64,000 nucleotides of DNA from Flavobacteriia bacterium (lineage in GTDB: Bacteria > Bacteroidota > Bacteroidia > Flavobacteriales > Weeksellaceae). Location: assembly GCA_015999765.1 (NCBI GenBank), contig JAECQR010000002.1, forward strand, positions 253,768 through 317,767, written 5' to 3'. How positions within the stretch are numbered: position 1 is the first letter of the stretch; each line of letters opens with the position of its first letter. The notes beneath the pieces were generated by a model. That model was given only the letters and a program-made list of their open reading frames with translations, had not been told where the DNA came from and made no database searches. The translations under genes and the position numbers were made by a program. Shown here piece by piece: positions 35,407 to 42,667 of the stretch.

Positions 35407-35952
35407 ATGAAACAGTCCCGAAAGCAATTTATCAACACCGCATCATTGGGTTTTGCAGGCCTTTTCTTTCCTGCAGATTTTCTTTCATCAAGCGTTGAAG
35501 CGGAGCCCGTGATTGTTCATGAGGGCGAAGGTGAAAAGTATTGGATTGGACCACGTAATTCTCCTTTAGCCATAAAAATTTCCGGCTCGCAGAATGGAAA
35601 AAGGTCCTTGTCTTTCTGCACCGAAGAAATTGCTCCGGGCGAGGGAATCCCGCTTCATAAGCACATGAACGAAGATGAACTCATTTTTGTATACAAGGGT
35701 GAAGGAGTATTAACCGTCGGAGAAAAAGAAATTAAGGTTAAGAGTGGAAGTGTAGCTTTAATTCCCAGACATTGCTGGCATGCTGTGAAAAATACCGGAA
35801 ACGAAATATTCATTATGGTTTTTAGTTACACACCGGCCGGATTCGAAGGTTATTTCAGAGAGTTTGGTTCACCAGTTGGAACTCCATGGCAGCCAAAATC
35901 ACAGGCAGAATATGAAAAACTTAATAAAAAGTGGGGAATTGTGTACAAATAA
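35407..35952 (+). CDS. Exported cupin-domain protein
   Basis: A 181-residue protein with an N-terminal export sequence MKQSRKQFINTASLGFAGLFF; SRKQF resembles a Tat motif with Lys for the second Arg, so Tat export is possible but unproven. The single cupin barrel (about 55-145) carries motif 1 GEGIPLHKHMNEDELIFVYKGEG (His, His, Glu metal ligands) and motif 2 IPRHCWHAVKNTG (fourth His). The tail YTPAGFEGYFREFGSPV is common in quercetinase-like and sugar-binding cupins. Substrate unknown. Coupled to the duplicated DUF4440 gene. Confidence 0.87.
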   Translation: MKQSRKQFINTASLGFAGLFFPADFLSSSVEAEPVIVHEGEGEKYWIGPRNSPLAIKISGSQNGKRSLSFCTEEIAPGEGIPLHKHMNEDELIFVYKGEGVLTVGEKEIKVKSGSVALIPRHCWHAVKNTGNEIFIMVFSYTPAGFEGYFREFGSPVGTPWQPKSQAEYEKLNKKWGIVYK

Positions 35953-35984
35953 GATAGCAACTCTTTTACAATTCATATCAAAAC

Positions 35985-36019
35985 AGTCCTCAATTCATAG
36001 TTGATTGAGGGCTTTTTTT
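35985..36019 (+). terminator. Terminator of the DUF4440-cupin pair
   Basis: AGTCCTCAAT / ATTGAGGGCT with a 9-nt loop and seven T. Confidence 0.88.
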
Positions 36020-36050
36020 GTTAAATTAGCGTTTCTTAAAAAATTCAATT

Positions 36051-37244
36051 ATGATTTCTAAAAACTATCTCGATAACTTACAGAGCGAACTACAAAATAT
36101 TAAGAATGAAGGCCTTTTTAAGACCGAGAGAATCATCACTTCTCAACAGTCCGCCGAAATCGAAGCCAACGGAAAAAAGCTCCTGAATTTCTGCGCAAAC
36201 AATTATTTAGGACTTTCAAATAATCCAGAAGTGATGAAAGCTTCTCAGGATATGATTGAAAGCCACGGTTACGGAATGTCATCCGTCCGTTTTATCTGCG
36301 GAACCCAGGATATCCATAAAGAACTTGAGTCTAAAATTTCCCAGTTTTTAGGAATGGAAGATACAATTCTTTATGCAGCCTGTTTCGATGCAAATGGCGG
36401 AGTTTTCGAACCTTTATTTTCTGAGGAAGATGCCATTATTTCGGATGAACTGAATCACGCTTCAATTATTGATGGTGTGAGACTTTGTAAAGCAGCAAGA
36501 TACCGTTACAAAAACAATAATATGGAAGATTTGGAAGCCCAGTTAAAAGCTGCTTCCGAGAAAAATCACCGTTTCAGAATTATTGTAACCGACGGAGTTT
36601 TTTCCATGGACGGAATTGTTGCCGATTTAAAAGGTGTTTGCGACCTCGCAGAAAAATACAACTGTCTGGTGATGGTTGATGATTCCCATGCTACCGGTTT
36701 TATCGGTAAAACTGGCCGCGGAACTCATGAAGCCAATGAAGTGATGGGAAGAGTTGATCTTATTACTTCAACTTTAGGCAAAGCTTTAGGCGGCGCACTT
36801 GGCGGCTTTACTTCAGGAAAAAAAGAAATTATCGATATGCTGAGACAGCGTTCCAGACCGTATTTATTTTCGAATTCACTCGCACCCGGAATTGTGGGCG
36901 CTGCGATGAAAGTTTTGGATATGATTTCCGAAGATACTTCGCTGAGAGACAAAGTGATGGAAAATGCTGAATATTTTAGAAAAGAAATGAAAGCAAAAGG
37001 TTTCGATATTCCTGACGGTGATGCAGCAATTGTTCCTGTGATGCTTTATGATGCTCCTTTAGCCCAGAAAATGGCTGAAAAACTGATGGATGAAGGGATT
37101 TACGTTATTGGATTCTTCTATCCTGTGGTGCCGAAAGGCAAAGCCAGGATCCGGGTTCAGCTTTCTGCAGCGCATACGAAAGAACATTTGGATAAAGCGA
37201 TTGCTGCTTTCGAAAAAGTAGGAAAAGAGTTAGAAGTAATCTGA
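36051..37244 (+). CDS. kbl: Glycine C-acetyltransferase (2-amino-3-ketobutyrate CoA ligase)
   Basis: PLP enzyme of the alpha-oxoamine synthase family that cleaves 2-amino-3-ketobutyrate (from threonine) to glycine and acetyl-CoA. 397 residues as in E. coli Kbl. Seen: [75 protein letters not shown] and the PLP lysine in [18 protein letters not shown]. The Kbl-type [10 protein letters not shown] favours Kbl over KAS/SPT/BioF homologues. Threonine dehydrogenase (tdh) is not next to it in this window. Confidence 0.93.
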   Translation: MISKNYLDNLQSELQNIKNEGLFKTERIITSQQSAEIEANGKKLLNFCANNYLGLSNNPEVMKASQDMIESHGYGMSSVRFICGTQDIHKELESKISQFLGMEDTILYAACFDANGGVFEPLFSEEDAIISDELNHASIIDGVRLCKAARYRYKNNNMEDLEAQLKAASEKNHRFRIIVTDGVFSMDGIVADLKGVCDLAEKYNCLVMVDDSHATGFIGKTGRGTHEANEVMGRVDLITSTLGKALGGALGGFTSGKKEIIDMLRQRSRPYLFSNSLAPGIVGAAMKVLDMISEDTSLRDKVMENAEYFRKEMKAKGFDIPDGDAAIVPVMLYDAPLAQKMAEKLMDEGIYVIGFFYPVVPKGKARIRVQLSAAHTKEHLDKAIAAFEKVGKELEVI

Positions 37245-37268
37245 TTTCAGTCAGAATTCAAATAATAT

Positions 37269-37299
37269 AAAAACCTTCCGTTCGGGAGGTTTTTTTTTA
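37269..37299. terminator. Bidirectional terminator between kbl and the cys operon
   Basis: AAAACCTTCCG-TT-CGGGAGGTTTT followed by a T run and preceded by an A run. It sits between convergent genes and overlaps the last bases of the TSUP gene. Confidence 0.9.
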
Positions 37300-38604
37300 A
37301 AAGAAAATTTTATAAAGATTTCTGGCACTCGAAACAATTAGCAGAAGTGCAACCAAAATCAGCGCGGTTTTACGTGGCATTTTTCCTGCTAATCTTGCAG
37401 CGATAGGCGCAGCCAGAACTCCTCCGATAATTAATCCCAAAATGATTTCGATATTTGAAACTCCCAAACTTGAAAAGAAAACAATCGCTGCAGAAAGCGT
37501 TACGAAGAATTCGGCCATGCTTACGGTTCCGATGACGTAATTGGTTTTTCGTCCTTTGGAAAGAAGGGTGGAAGTAACAATCGGTCCCCAGCCGCCACCG
37601 CCAAAAGCATCCATCATTCCGCCCAGAAAACCAAGTCTTCCGAGGTGTGTCTTCTGTTTTATCACGATCTTTTTAAAAGCCAGCCTTGTAATTCGGTAAC
37701 CCATCAGAAGCGTATAGGTCGCCATTAAACCTTTTGCGAGGTTTTCATATTCATTGCCCAGATAAATAAGGAGCAGTGAGCCACAAACAGCACCGATAAT
37801 CCCCGGAACCGCAAGATAAAGCAACATCCTTTTATTCACATTTCCGTATTTGTAATGCGAATAGCCACTCATGGCGCTTGAAAACATTTCTGCAGTGTGA
37901 ATAGAACCCGAGATGGAAGGCAATTTAATTCCCATGCCCAACATCAGCGTAGAACTCGTTAATCCGTAACCCATTCCAAGGGCACCGTCTACCATTTGCG
38001 CAAAGAATCCGATGGCGAGCATCCAGTAAAATTCCTGCGGAATTTCGTACACGAAATCTTTTGCCTGTGCATACGAAAAATACTGATCAAAGGCAATCCC
38101 GAGAAAAAAAGCCGCAAACGAGAGCGAAAGATAAATAACTAATCTTCTGTATTTCTTCGCGTCTTTCGAATATTGCCATTTAGATTTCTGCTCTGCCGCT
38201 GAAAGTTTATTTTTGTCTGAAATGAAACTTTCGAGCTGAAAATCGCTTAATTCAGGTTTGTTTTCGATACTGATGAGGATGTTTTTCTTCTGAACAATAT
38301 CGATGATTTCGGTATAAAAACCAATTCCGCAATCGGTAATTAGAGCGATATGGGAATTGTAGAAATCGTCTTCAAAGAACCGCCTTTCGTGAAGCCTGAT
38401 ATTCTCATGATTATTTGCAAAGTCCTTAATTTTCTGAGAAATATTTTCACATACCAGATTTATCTGGGTTTCCGGAAAACTTTCAACAAGTAAATTCAGG
38501 TTTTTCAGTGCTTGCGTGCCACCGCCTACAATAAGCACTTTCAGGTTTTCCAGATTCAGGAAAACACTGAGTGATTTGTTATGTATTTTGCTTTCGATAG
38601 ACAT
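37297..38604 (-). CDS. Fusion: CysG-N-like NAD-binding domain plus TSUP (TauE/SafE) transporter
   Basis: A 435-residue two-part protein. Residues about 1-125 look like the N-terminal Rossmann domain of siroheme synthase (precorrin-2 dehydrogenase): SVFLNLENLKVLIVGGGTQALKNLNLLVE with the glycine motif, then INLVCENIS and HERRFFEDDFYNSHIALITD. After a charged linker with one helix (about 152-172) comes a TauE/SafE-family permease (about 190-435) with DGALGMGYGLTSSTLMLGMG and the inverted repeat FLGGMMDAFGGGGWGPIVTSTLL. TSUP proteins export sulfite, sulfonates or import sulfur compounds. It is the last gene of the cysHDN operon, so a sulfite or sulfate link is likely; whether the NAD domain is active is unknown. 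Confidence 0.88.
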   Translation of the reverse strand: MSIESKIHNKSLSVFLNLENLKVLIVGGGTQALKNLNLLVESFPETQINLVCENISQKIKDFANNHENIRLHERRFFEDDFYNSHIALITDCGIGFYTEIIDIVQKKNILISIENKPELSDFQLESFISDKNKLSAAEQKSKWQYSKDAKKYRRLVIYLSLSFAAFFLGIAFDQYFSYAQAKDFVYEIPQEFYWMLAIGFFAQMVDGALGMGYGLTSSTLMLGMGIKLPSISGSIHTAEMFSSAMSGYSHYKYGNVNKRMLLYLAVPGIIGAVCGSLLLIYLGNEYENLAKGLMATYTLLMGYRITRLAFKKIVIKQKTHLGRLGFLGGMMDAFGGGGWGPIVTSTLLSKGRKTNYVIGTVSMAEFFVTLSAAIVFFSSLGVSNIEIILGLIIGGVLAAPIAARLAGKMPRKTALILVALLLIVSSARNLYKIFF

Positions 38605-38656
38605 TAAAAAGATGCGCTGAGGTATTCAGAAGAAAACTTTTTCAACTTTTTAAAAT

Positions 38657-39898
38657 CTAAAGAAGCATCACCGCACCTACGGTAGAATTGCTGGTTTCAT
38701 CAACCAGAATTGCGCTTCCCGTGGCGCTGTTTTTTTCAAAAGAATCAAAAACCAGCGGTGATGCGGTTTTCAGCTTTACTTTTACAATTTCATTCAGTTT
38801 TACTGAATCTGTTGCAGGGATTTGCTGTAAAGTATTGACATCAATTTTGTATTTTATTTCTTTCACGATGGTTTTCAGGAGCCTGCTTTTGTGTTGAATA
38901 TAATATTTGTTTCCTTCGTTCAGTTCGCGTTTATCCAGCCAGCAAACCAAAGCCTCGAACTCATTTTCAACTTTTGGCTGATTATCAGTTTTTACGAAGA
39001 AATCTCCCCGGCTCACATCGATATCGTCAGCAATATGCAAAACTGCAGGCTGCAGGGCGAAAACTTCTTCCACTTCACTTCCGCCGGTTTCCACTTTAGA
39101 AATGCTAGTTTCAATATTTTCCGGAAGAATCGTGATTCTGTCTCCTTTTTTATAAGTTCCGGAAATAATTTGTCCGGCGTAACCGCGGTAATCATGAAGT
39201 TCGTCGGTTTGCGGACGGATGACATACTGAACCTGAAATCTGGCGTTTTCATAATCTACATCATTTCTCACTTCTACATTTTCTAAAAAGCTTAATAGCG
39301 GTTCGCCTTCAAACCAAGGCATTTGCGGAGATTTTTCAACGATATTATCTCCATTGAAAGCTGAAATCGGGAAATATTCCAGATTTTTTAGTCCGAGATT
39401 TTCTGCGACTTTACGGTAATCTTCTTTGATTTTATTGTAAACTTCCTCAGAATAATCAACCAAATCCATTTTGTTTACCGCAACAACTATATGTTTCATT
39501 TTCAACAATGATGCAATGATAGAATGTCGTCTGGTCTGCTCAATGACTCCCTGACGCGCATCAATTAAAATAATAATGAGCTGGGAATTTGATGCTCCCG
39601 TAATCATATTTCTGGTATACTGAACATGTCCCGGTGCATCGGCAATGATAAATTTGCGTTTTGGTGTAGAAAAATAGCGGTAAGCCACATCAATGGTGAT
39701 TCCCTGCTCTCTTTCGGCGCGAAGACCGTCAGTAAGAATTGCCAGATCGATGCCGTCGGCATTTTTATTTTTTGATTGTTTTTCGAGCGCCTCAAGTTGA
39801 TCAACCAATATGCTTTTGCTGTCGTAGAGCAGTCTGCCAATCAGAGTGCTTTTTCCGTCATCAACACTTCCGGCGGTAATAAATCTTAATATATCCAT
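38657..39898 (-). CDS. cysN: Sulfate adenylyltransferase, GTPase subunit
   Basis: GTP-hydrolysing subunit that drives ATP sulfurylase (with CysD) to form APS from sulfate. 413 residues: shorter than the E. coli protein and without a fused APS kinase domain. GTPase motifs: G1 GSVDDGKST (10-18), G2-region DGLRAEREQGITIDVAYRYF, G3 DAPGHVQYTRNM and G4 NKMD. EF-Tu-like domains 2 and 3 follow (about 220-413). cysD ends 54 nt upstream and the TSUP fusion begins 52 nt downstream, all on the minus strand. Confidence 0.96.
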   Translation of the reverse strand: MDILRFITAGSVDDGKSTLIGRLLYDSKSILVDQLEALEKQSKNKNADGIDLAILTDGLRAEREQGITIDVAYRYFSTPKRKFIIADAPGHVQYTRNMITGASNSQLIIILIDARQGVIEQTRRHSIIASLLKMKHIVVAVNKMDLVDYSEEVYNKIKEDYRKVAENLGLKNLEYFPISAFNGDNIVEKSPQMPWFEGEPLLSFLENVEVRNDVDYENARFQVQYVIRPQTDELHDYRGYAGQIISGTYKKGDRITILPENIETSISKVETGGSEVEEVFALQPAVLHIADDIDVSRGDFFVKTDNQPKVENEFEALVCWLDKRELNEGNKYYIQHKSRLLKTIVKEIKYKIDVNTLQQIPATDSVKLNEIVKVKLKTASPLVFDSFEKNSATGSAILVDETSNSTVGAVMLL

Positions 39899-39952
39899 AT
39901 TCAGTTTAAGTAATAATTTAGGGGAAACGGTGAAATTTTATGGTGAATTAAC

Positions 39953-40861
39953 TTAGAAATAGCCACCTTTTTTTCGGTCTTCCATTGCGGCTTCAGTAAC
40001 TTTATCATCAATTCTAGTTTCGCCGCGCTCTGAAATTCTGGAAGCCGTAATTTCATTTACCACTTCATCGAGGGTTGCGGCATAGCTTTCTACAGCGGCA
40101 GTACAGGTCATGTCGCCCACGGTTCTGTACCGCACTTTTTTATTGACGATGGTATCATTTTCGTCTATCTGAATGAAATCTGAAACCGCAATTAACTGTC
40201 CTTCATATTCAATCACATCGCGCTGATGAGCGAAATAAATCGACGGAAGCTGAATGTTTTCTTTTTTGATGTAATTCCAGACATCAAGTTCTGTCCAGTT
40301 AGAAATCGGGAATACCCGCACATTTTCACCTTTGTGAATTCTTCCGTTATAGATGTTCCACAATTCAGGTCGCTGCAGTTTGGGTTCCCACTGACCGAAT
40401 TCGTCGCGCACAGAAAAAAATCTTTCTTTGGCTCTGGCCTTTTCTTCATCACGCCGGGCACCGCCGATACAGGCATCGAATTTAAATTCTTCAATCGTAT
40501 CCAGAAGAGTATGGGTTTGAAGCCAGTTTCTGGAAGCAAATTTGCCCTTAGGTTCAGTGAGTTTTTTCTCACGAATCGTATCTTCAACTTTTCTTACGAT
40601 CAATTCTGCACCAATTTCGTCCGCCAGTTGATCACGGTAATTCAAAGCTTCAGTGAAATTGTGCCCGGTATCAATATGAACAAGCGGAAAGGGGATTTTC
40701 ATCGGTGCAAAAGCCTTTTTGGCGAGATGTACAAGGGTAATGGAATCTTTGCCGCCACTAAAAAGTAAGGCAGGTTTTTCGAACTGTGCTGCAACTTCTC
40801 GCATGATGAAAATACTTTCGGCTTCTAACTGTTCCAGATAGTCTAATTTATATTTGCTCAT
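39953..40861 (-). CDS. cysD: Sulfate adenylyltransferase, catalytic subunit
   Basis: Catalytic subunit of ATP sulfurylase making APS from sulfate and ATP. 302 residues as in other CysD proteins. PP-loop SGGKDSITLVHL (35-46), DTGHNFTEALNYRDQLADE, GGARRDEEKARAKERFFS and EFGQWEPKLQRPELWNIYN are CysD-specific. C-terminal RISERGETRIDDKVTEAAMEDRKKGGYF is the typical end. Sits 54 nt after cysH in the operon. Confidence 0.97.
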   Translation of the reverse strand: MSKYKLDYLEQLEAESIFIMREVAAQFEKPALLFSGGKDSITLVHLAKKAFAPMKIPFPLVHIDTGHNFTEALNYRDQLADEIGAELIVRKVEDTIREKKLTEPKGKFASRNWLQTHTLLDTIEEFKFDACIGGARRDEEKARAKERFFSVRDEFGQWEPKLQRPELWNIYNGRIHKGENVRVFPISNWTELDVWNYIKKENIQLPSIYFAHQRDVIEYEGQLIAVSDFIQIDENDTIVNKKVRYRTVGDMTCTAAVESYAATLDEVVNEITASRISERGETRIDDKVTEAAMEDRKKGGYF

Positions 40862-40915
40862 ATTGATAACTATAGCGTTTTGAGATTTTTAAAAGTTGAT
40901 TAAGGTCAAAGGGAA

Positions 40916-41608
40916 TTATTGTGAATGAAGACCGCACTCTTTCTGGGATTCTTCCCAAAACCAGCGGCCGGCTCTCGGGTTTTCACCTTCAGCAATAGCT
41001 CTGGTGCAGGGTTTACAGCCAACGCTGATAAAACCTTTCTTGTGGAGCGGCAAATCCTGAACATTATGCTGTTCGATATAATTTAAAACATCCTGATAGG
41101 TCCAGTGAATAAGCGGATTGAATTTAAAAAGTTTCCGATCGTCATCCCATTCGATCATTTTCATGTTTTCGCGGTTTTCCGACTGTTCGCTTCGTAAACC
41201 GGTAATCCAGATTTTAGCGCCTTCCAAAGCACGGTTCAGGGGTTTTACTTTGCGGATGTAGCAGCATTCTTTACGATTTTCTACCGAATGAAAAAAAGCA
41301 TTAATTCCCTTTTCGTTCACATATCTTTCAACATCGTCAGAATCGGGAAAATAAACCTGGGTTTTGATTCCGTATCTCGCGTTGTTTTGTGAAAGCAGTT
41401 CGTAATGCTCATAAAAAAGTCTCCCCGTATCCAAAGTGAAAACTTTAATATTCATCTTGTTTTTAAAGATCATATCGGTAATGACCTGATCTTCCTGACC
41501 TAAAGAAGTGGAGAATACGGCGCACGCAGTAAATTTTTCTGAAATAAATTGTAAACCTTCTTCGGCTGTTAAATTTTCTATAAACAGATGATCTTCTTGT
41601 AAAAGCAT
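40916..41608 (-). CDS. cysH: Phosphoadenylyl/adenylyl-sulfate reductase
   Basis: Reduces activated sulfate to sulfite with thioredoxin. 230 residues from the ATG at 41608. Motifs: SLGQEDQVITDM (PP-loop-like), TLDTGRLFYEHYELL, the CC pair in RKECCYIRKVKPL and CKPC near residue 207. CC plus CxxC are the four ligands of the [4Fe-4S] cluster of APS-type reductases; the conserved ECGLH nucleophile is at the C-terminus. The Fe-S type, and the absence of an APS kinase here, suggest APS is the direct substrate. A longer TTG start at 41632 overlaps the -7 box and is rejected. First gene of cysH-cysD-cysN-TSUP. Confidence 0.95.
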   Translation of the reverse strand: MLLQEDHLFIENLTAEEGLQFISEKFTACAVFSTSLGQEDQVITDMIFKNKMNIKVFTLDTGRLFYEHYELLSQNNARYGIKTQVYFPDSDDVERYVNEKGINAFFHSVENRKECCYIRKVKPLNRALEGAKIWITGLRSEQSENRENMKMIEWDDDRKLFKFNPLIHWTYQDVLNYIEQHNVQDLPLHKKGFISVGCKPCTRAIAEGENPRAGRWFWEESQKECGLHSQ

Positions 41609-41629
41609 ATAGTAAGGATATGTTGCCGG

Positions 41630-41659
41630 CAAATTTACTTGATAATTATTATCCTACAA
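41630..41659 (-). promoter_or_regulatory. Promoter of the cysHDN-TSUP operon
   Basis: Minus strand: TTG (41657-41659), 19 nt, TAAATTTG (41630-41637). Predicted leader of about 18 nt before the ATG at 41608. Confidence 0.8.
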
Positions 41660-41674
41660 AATTAGTAGACTAAT
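41641..41674. promoter_or_regulatory. Candidate operators in the cys promoter
   Basis: Two perfect palindromes: GATAATTATTATC (41641-41653) inside the -33/-7 spacer and ATTAGTAGACTAAT (41661-41674) just upstream of the -33 TTG. They are plausible sites for the Rrf2 regulator encoded directly upstream. Binding is inference. Confidence 0.5.
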
Positions 41675-41688
41675 AAATCAAAAAAAGG

Positions 41689-42096
41689 TTAATCTTTCAG
41701 TTCCATCAGTGTTTTTTTCTCAAGTATGGCTAATGTAGCATCCCGGACTTCGATCAGAACATCGTGTAAGGCACAGTGTTTCTCGTTGCAATTCATGCAG
41801 TTTTCGTAAAAATTGAGGCTTACACACGGAAGCATTGCAATAGGACCGTTTACCAGTCGGATGATGCGGGCAAGCGTAATGTCCCTGGGATTTACATTGA
41901 AAAAATAGCCGCCTCCTTTTCCTTTTTTACTGTCAAGGATTTCTGCTTTTTTAAGTTCGAGGAGAATGTTTTCAAGGAACTTCAAAGGAATTTTTTTCTT
42001 TTCTGAAATTTCCGAAATCAACACAGGTCCTTCTTCCTGCTTTTCTACAAGGTAAGAGAGTGCCCGTAAAGCATATTGTGATTTTTTAGATAACAT
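41689..42096 (-). CDS. Rrf2 family transcriptional regulator
   Basis: A 135-residue winged-helix repressor of the Rrf2/IscR/CymR family. The N-terminus MLSKKSQYALRALSYLVEKQ is the family start, the recognition region is ISEISEKKKIPLKFLENILLELKKAEILDSKKGKGGGYFFN, and the wing follows. Cysteines in LPCVSLNFYENCMNCNEKHCAL (about 89-108) could bind an Fe-S cluster as in IscR or NsrR, with four or more Cys available. It lies directly upstream of, and on the same strand as, the sulfate-assimilation operon, pointing to a CymR-like role in sulfur or cysteine control (inference). Confidence 0.9.
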   Translation of the reverse strand: MLSKKSQYALRALSYLVEKQEEGPVLISEISEKKKIPLKFLENILLELKKAEILDSKKGKGGGYFFNVNPRDITLARIIRLVNGPIAMLPCVSLNFYENCMNCNEKHCALHDVLIEVRDATLAILEKKTLMELKD

Positions 42097-42183
42097 GTGG
42101 TAAAAATAATAAAAACCTTTGAGCTGAGATGTAACTGTTTAAAAGTGAAAATTTGTTTAAGTTCGCATAAATTTAGTTTCAAT

Positions 42184-42612
42184 ATGTTCAGCAAACAAGA
42201 AGCGCAGCAGCTTAAAAAAGATTTTTGGATTGCTTTTGGGAAAAGTTTTCCCAGAAAATGGCTTTTGTATGATACCAAAATTAAAGATTTTTCTCTGAAA
42301 TTTTACGCGGATAATAAAAAAGCTGAGGTTTCGATCGATATTGAGATGAAAGATGAACTGTTTCGCAATGCTTATTACGAAAAGATTTGGTCTTTGGAAG
42401 AAATGCTGAAAGAAGAAGTTGGAGAAATTCAAAAAGATGAATTTTACACTTTGGAAAACGGAAAAGTAATTTCCAGAATTTGGGTAACGAAAGACAATGT
42501 TTCGGTTTTCAACAAAAATACCTGGCAGGAAATTTTCGAGTTTTTTGTAGAAAAAATGGATGGATTTGAAAGGTTTTATTATGATTACGAAGATTTCATT
42601 AAAGATGTTTAA
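42184..42612 (+). CDS. DUF4268 domain protein
   Basis: A 142-residue cytoplasmic protein of unknown function matching DUF4268, a small alpha/beta domain also found at the C-terminus of some nuclease-like proteins. Visible pattern: MFSKQEAQQLKKDFWIAFGKSFPRKW, FYADNKKAEVSIDIEMKDELFRNAYYEKIWSLEEML, GKVISRIWVTKDNVSVFNKNTWQEIFEFFVEKMDGFERFYYDYEDFI. The ATG at 42184 gives the usual N-terminus; an upstream ATG at 42097 lies against the divergent Rrf2 start and would add a non-conserved stretch. No catalytic residues recognised. Confidence 0.83.
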   Translation: MFSKQEAQQLKKDFWIAFGKSFPRKWLLYDTKIKDFSLKFYADNKKAEVSIDIEMKDELFRNAYYEKIWSLEEMLKEEVGEIQKDEFYTLENGKVISRIWVTKDNVSVFNKNTWQEIFEFFVEKMDGFERFYYDYEDFIKDV

Positions 42613-42615
42613 ACA

Positions 42616-42651
42616 GAAAACGGTTTCAATCATTTGAAACCGTTTCTTTTT
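42616..42651. terminator. Bidirectional terminator after the DUF4268 gene and gldG
   Basis: AAAACGGTTTCAA / TTGAAACCGTTTC with a short TCAT-type loop and a T-rich tail; the two genes converge here. Confidence 0.88.
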
Positions 42652-42667
42652 ATTCTTTGTTGTGCAA

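Noticed and set aside
40226-40768. Plus-strand open frame of 180 codons opposite cysD
   Set aside because: cysD motifs on the minus strand are unambiguous; this frame has none.
41609-41632. TTG at 41632 as the cysH start
   Set aside because: It is part of the TAAATTTG box of the promoter; the ATG at 41608 fits.
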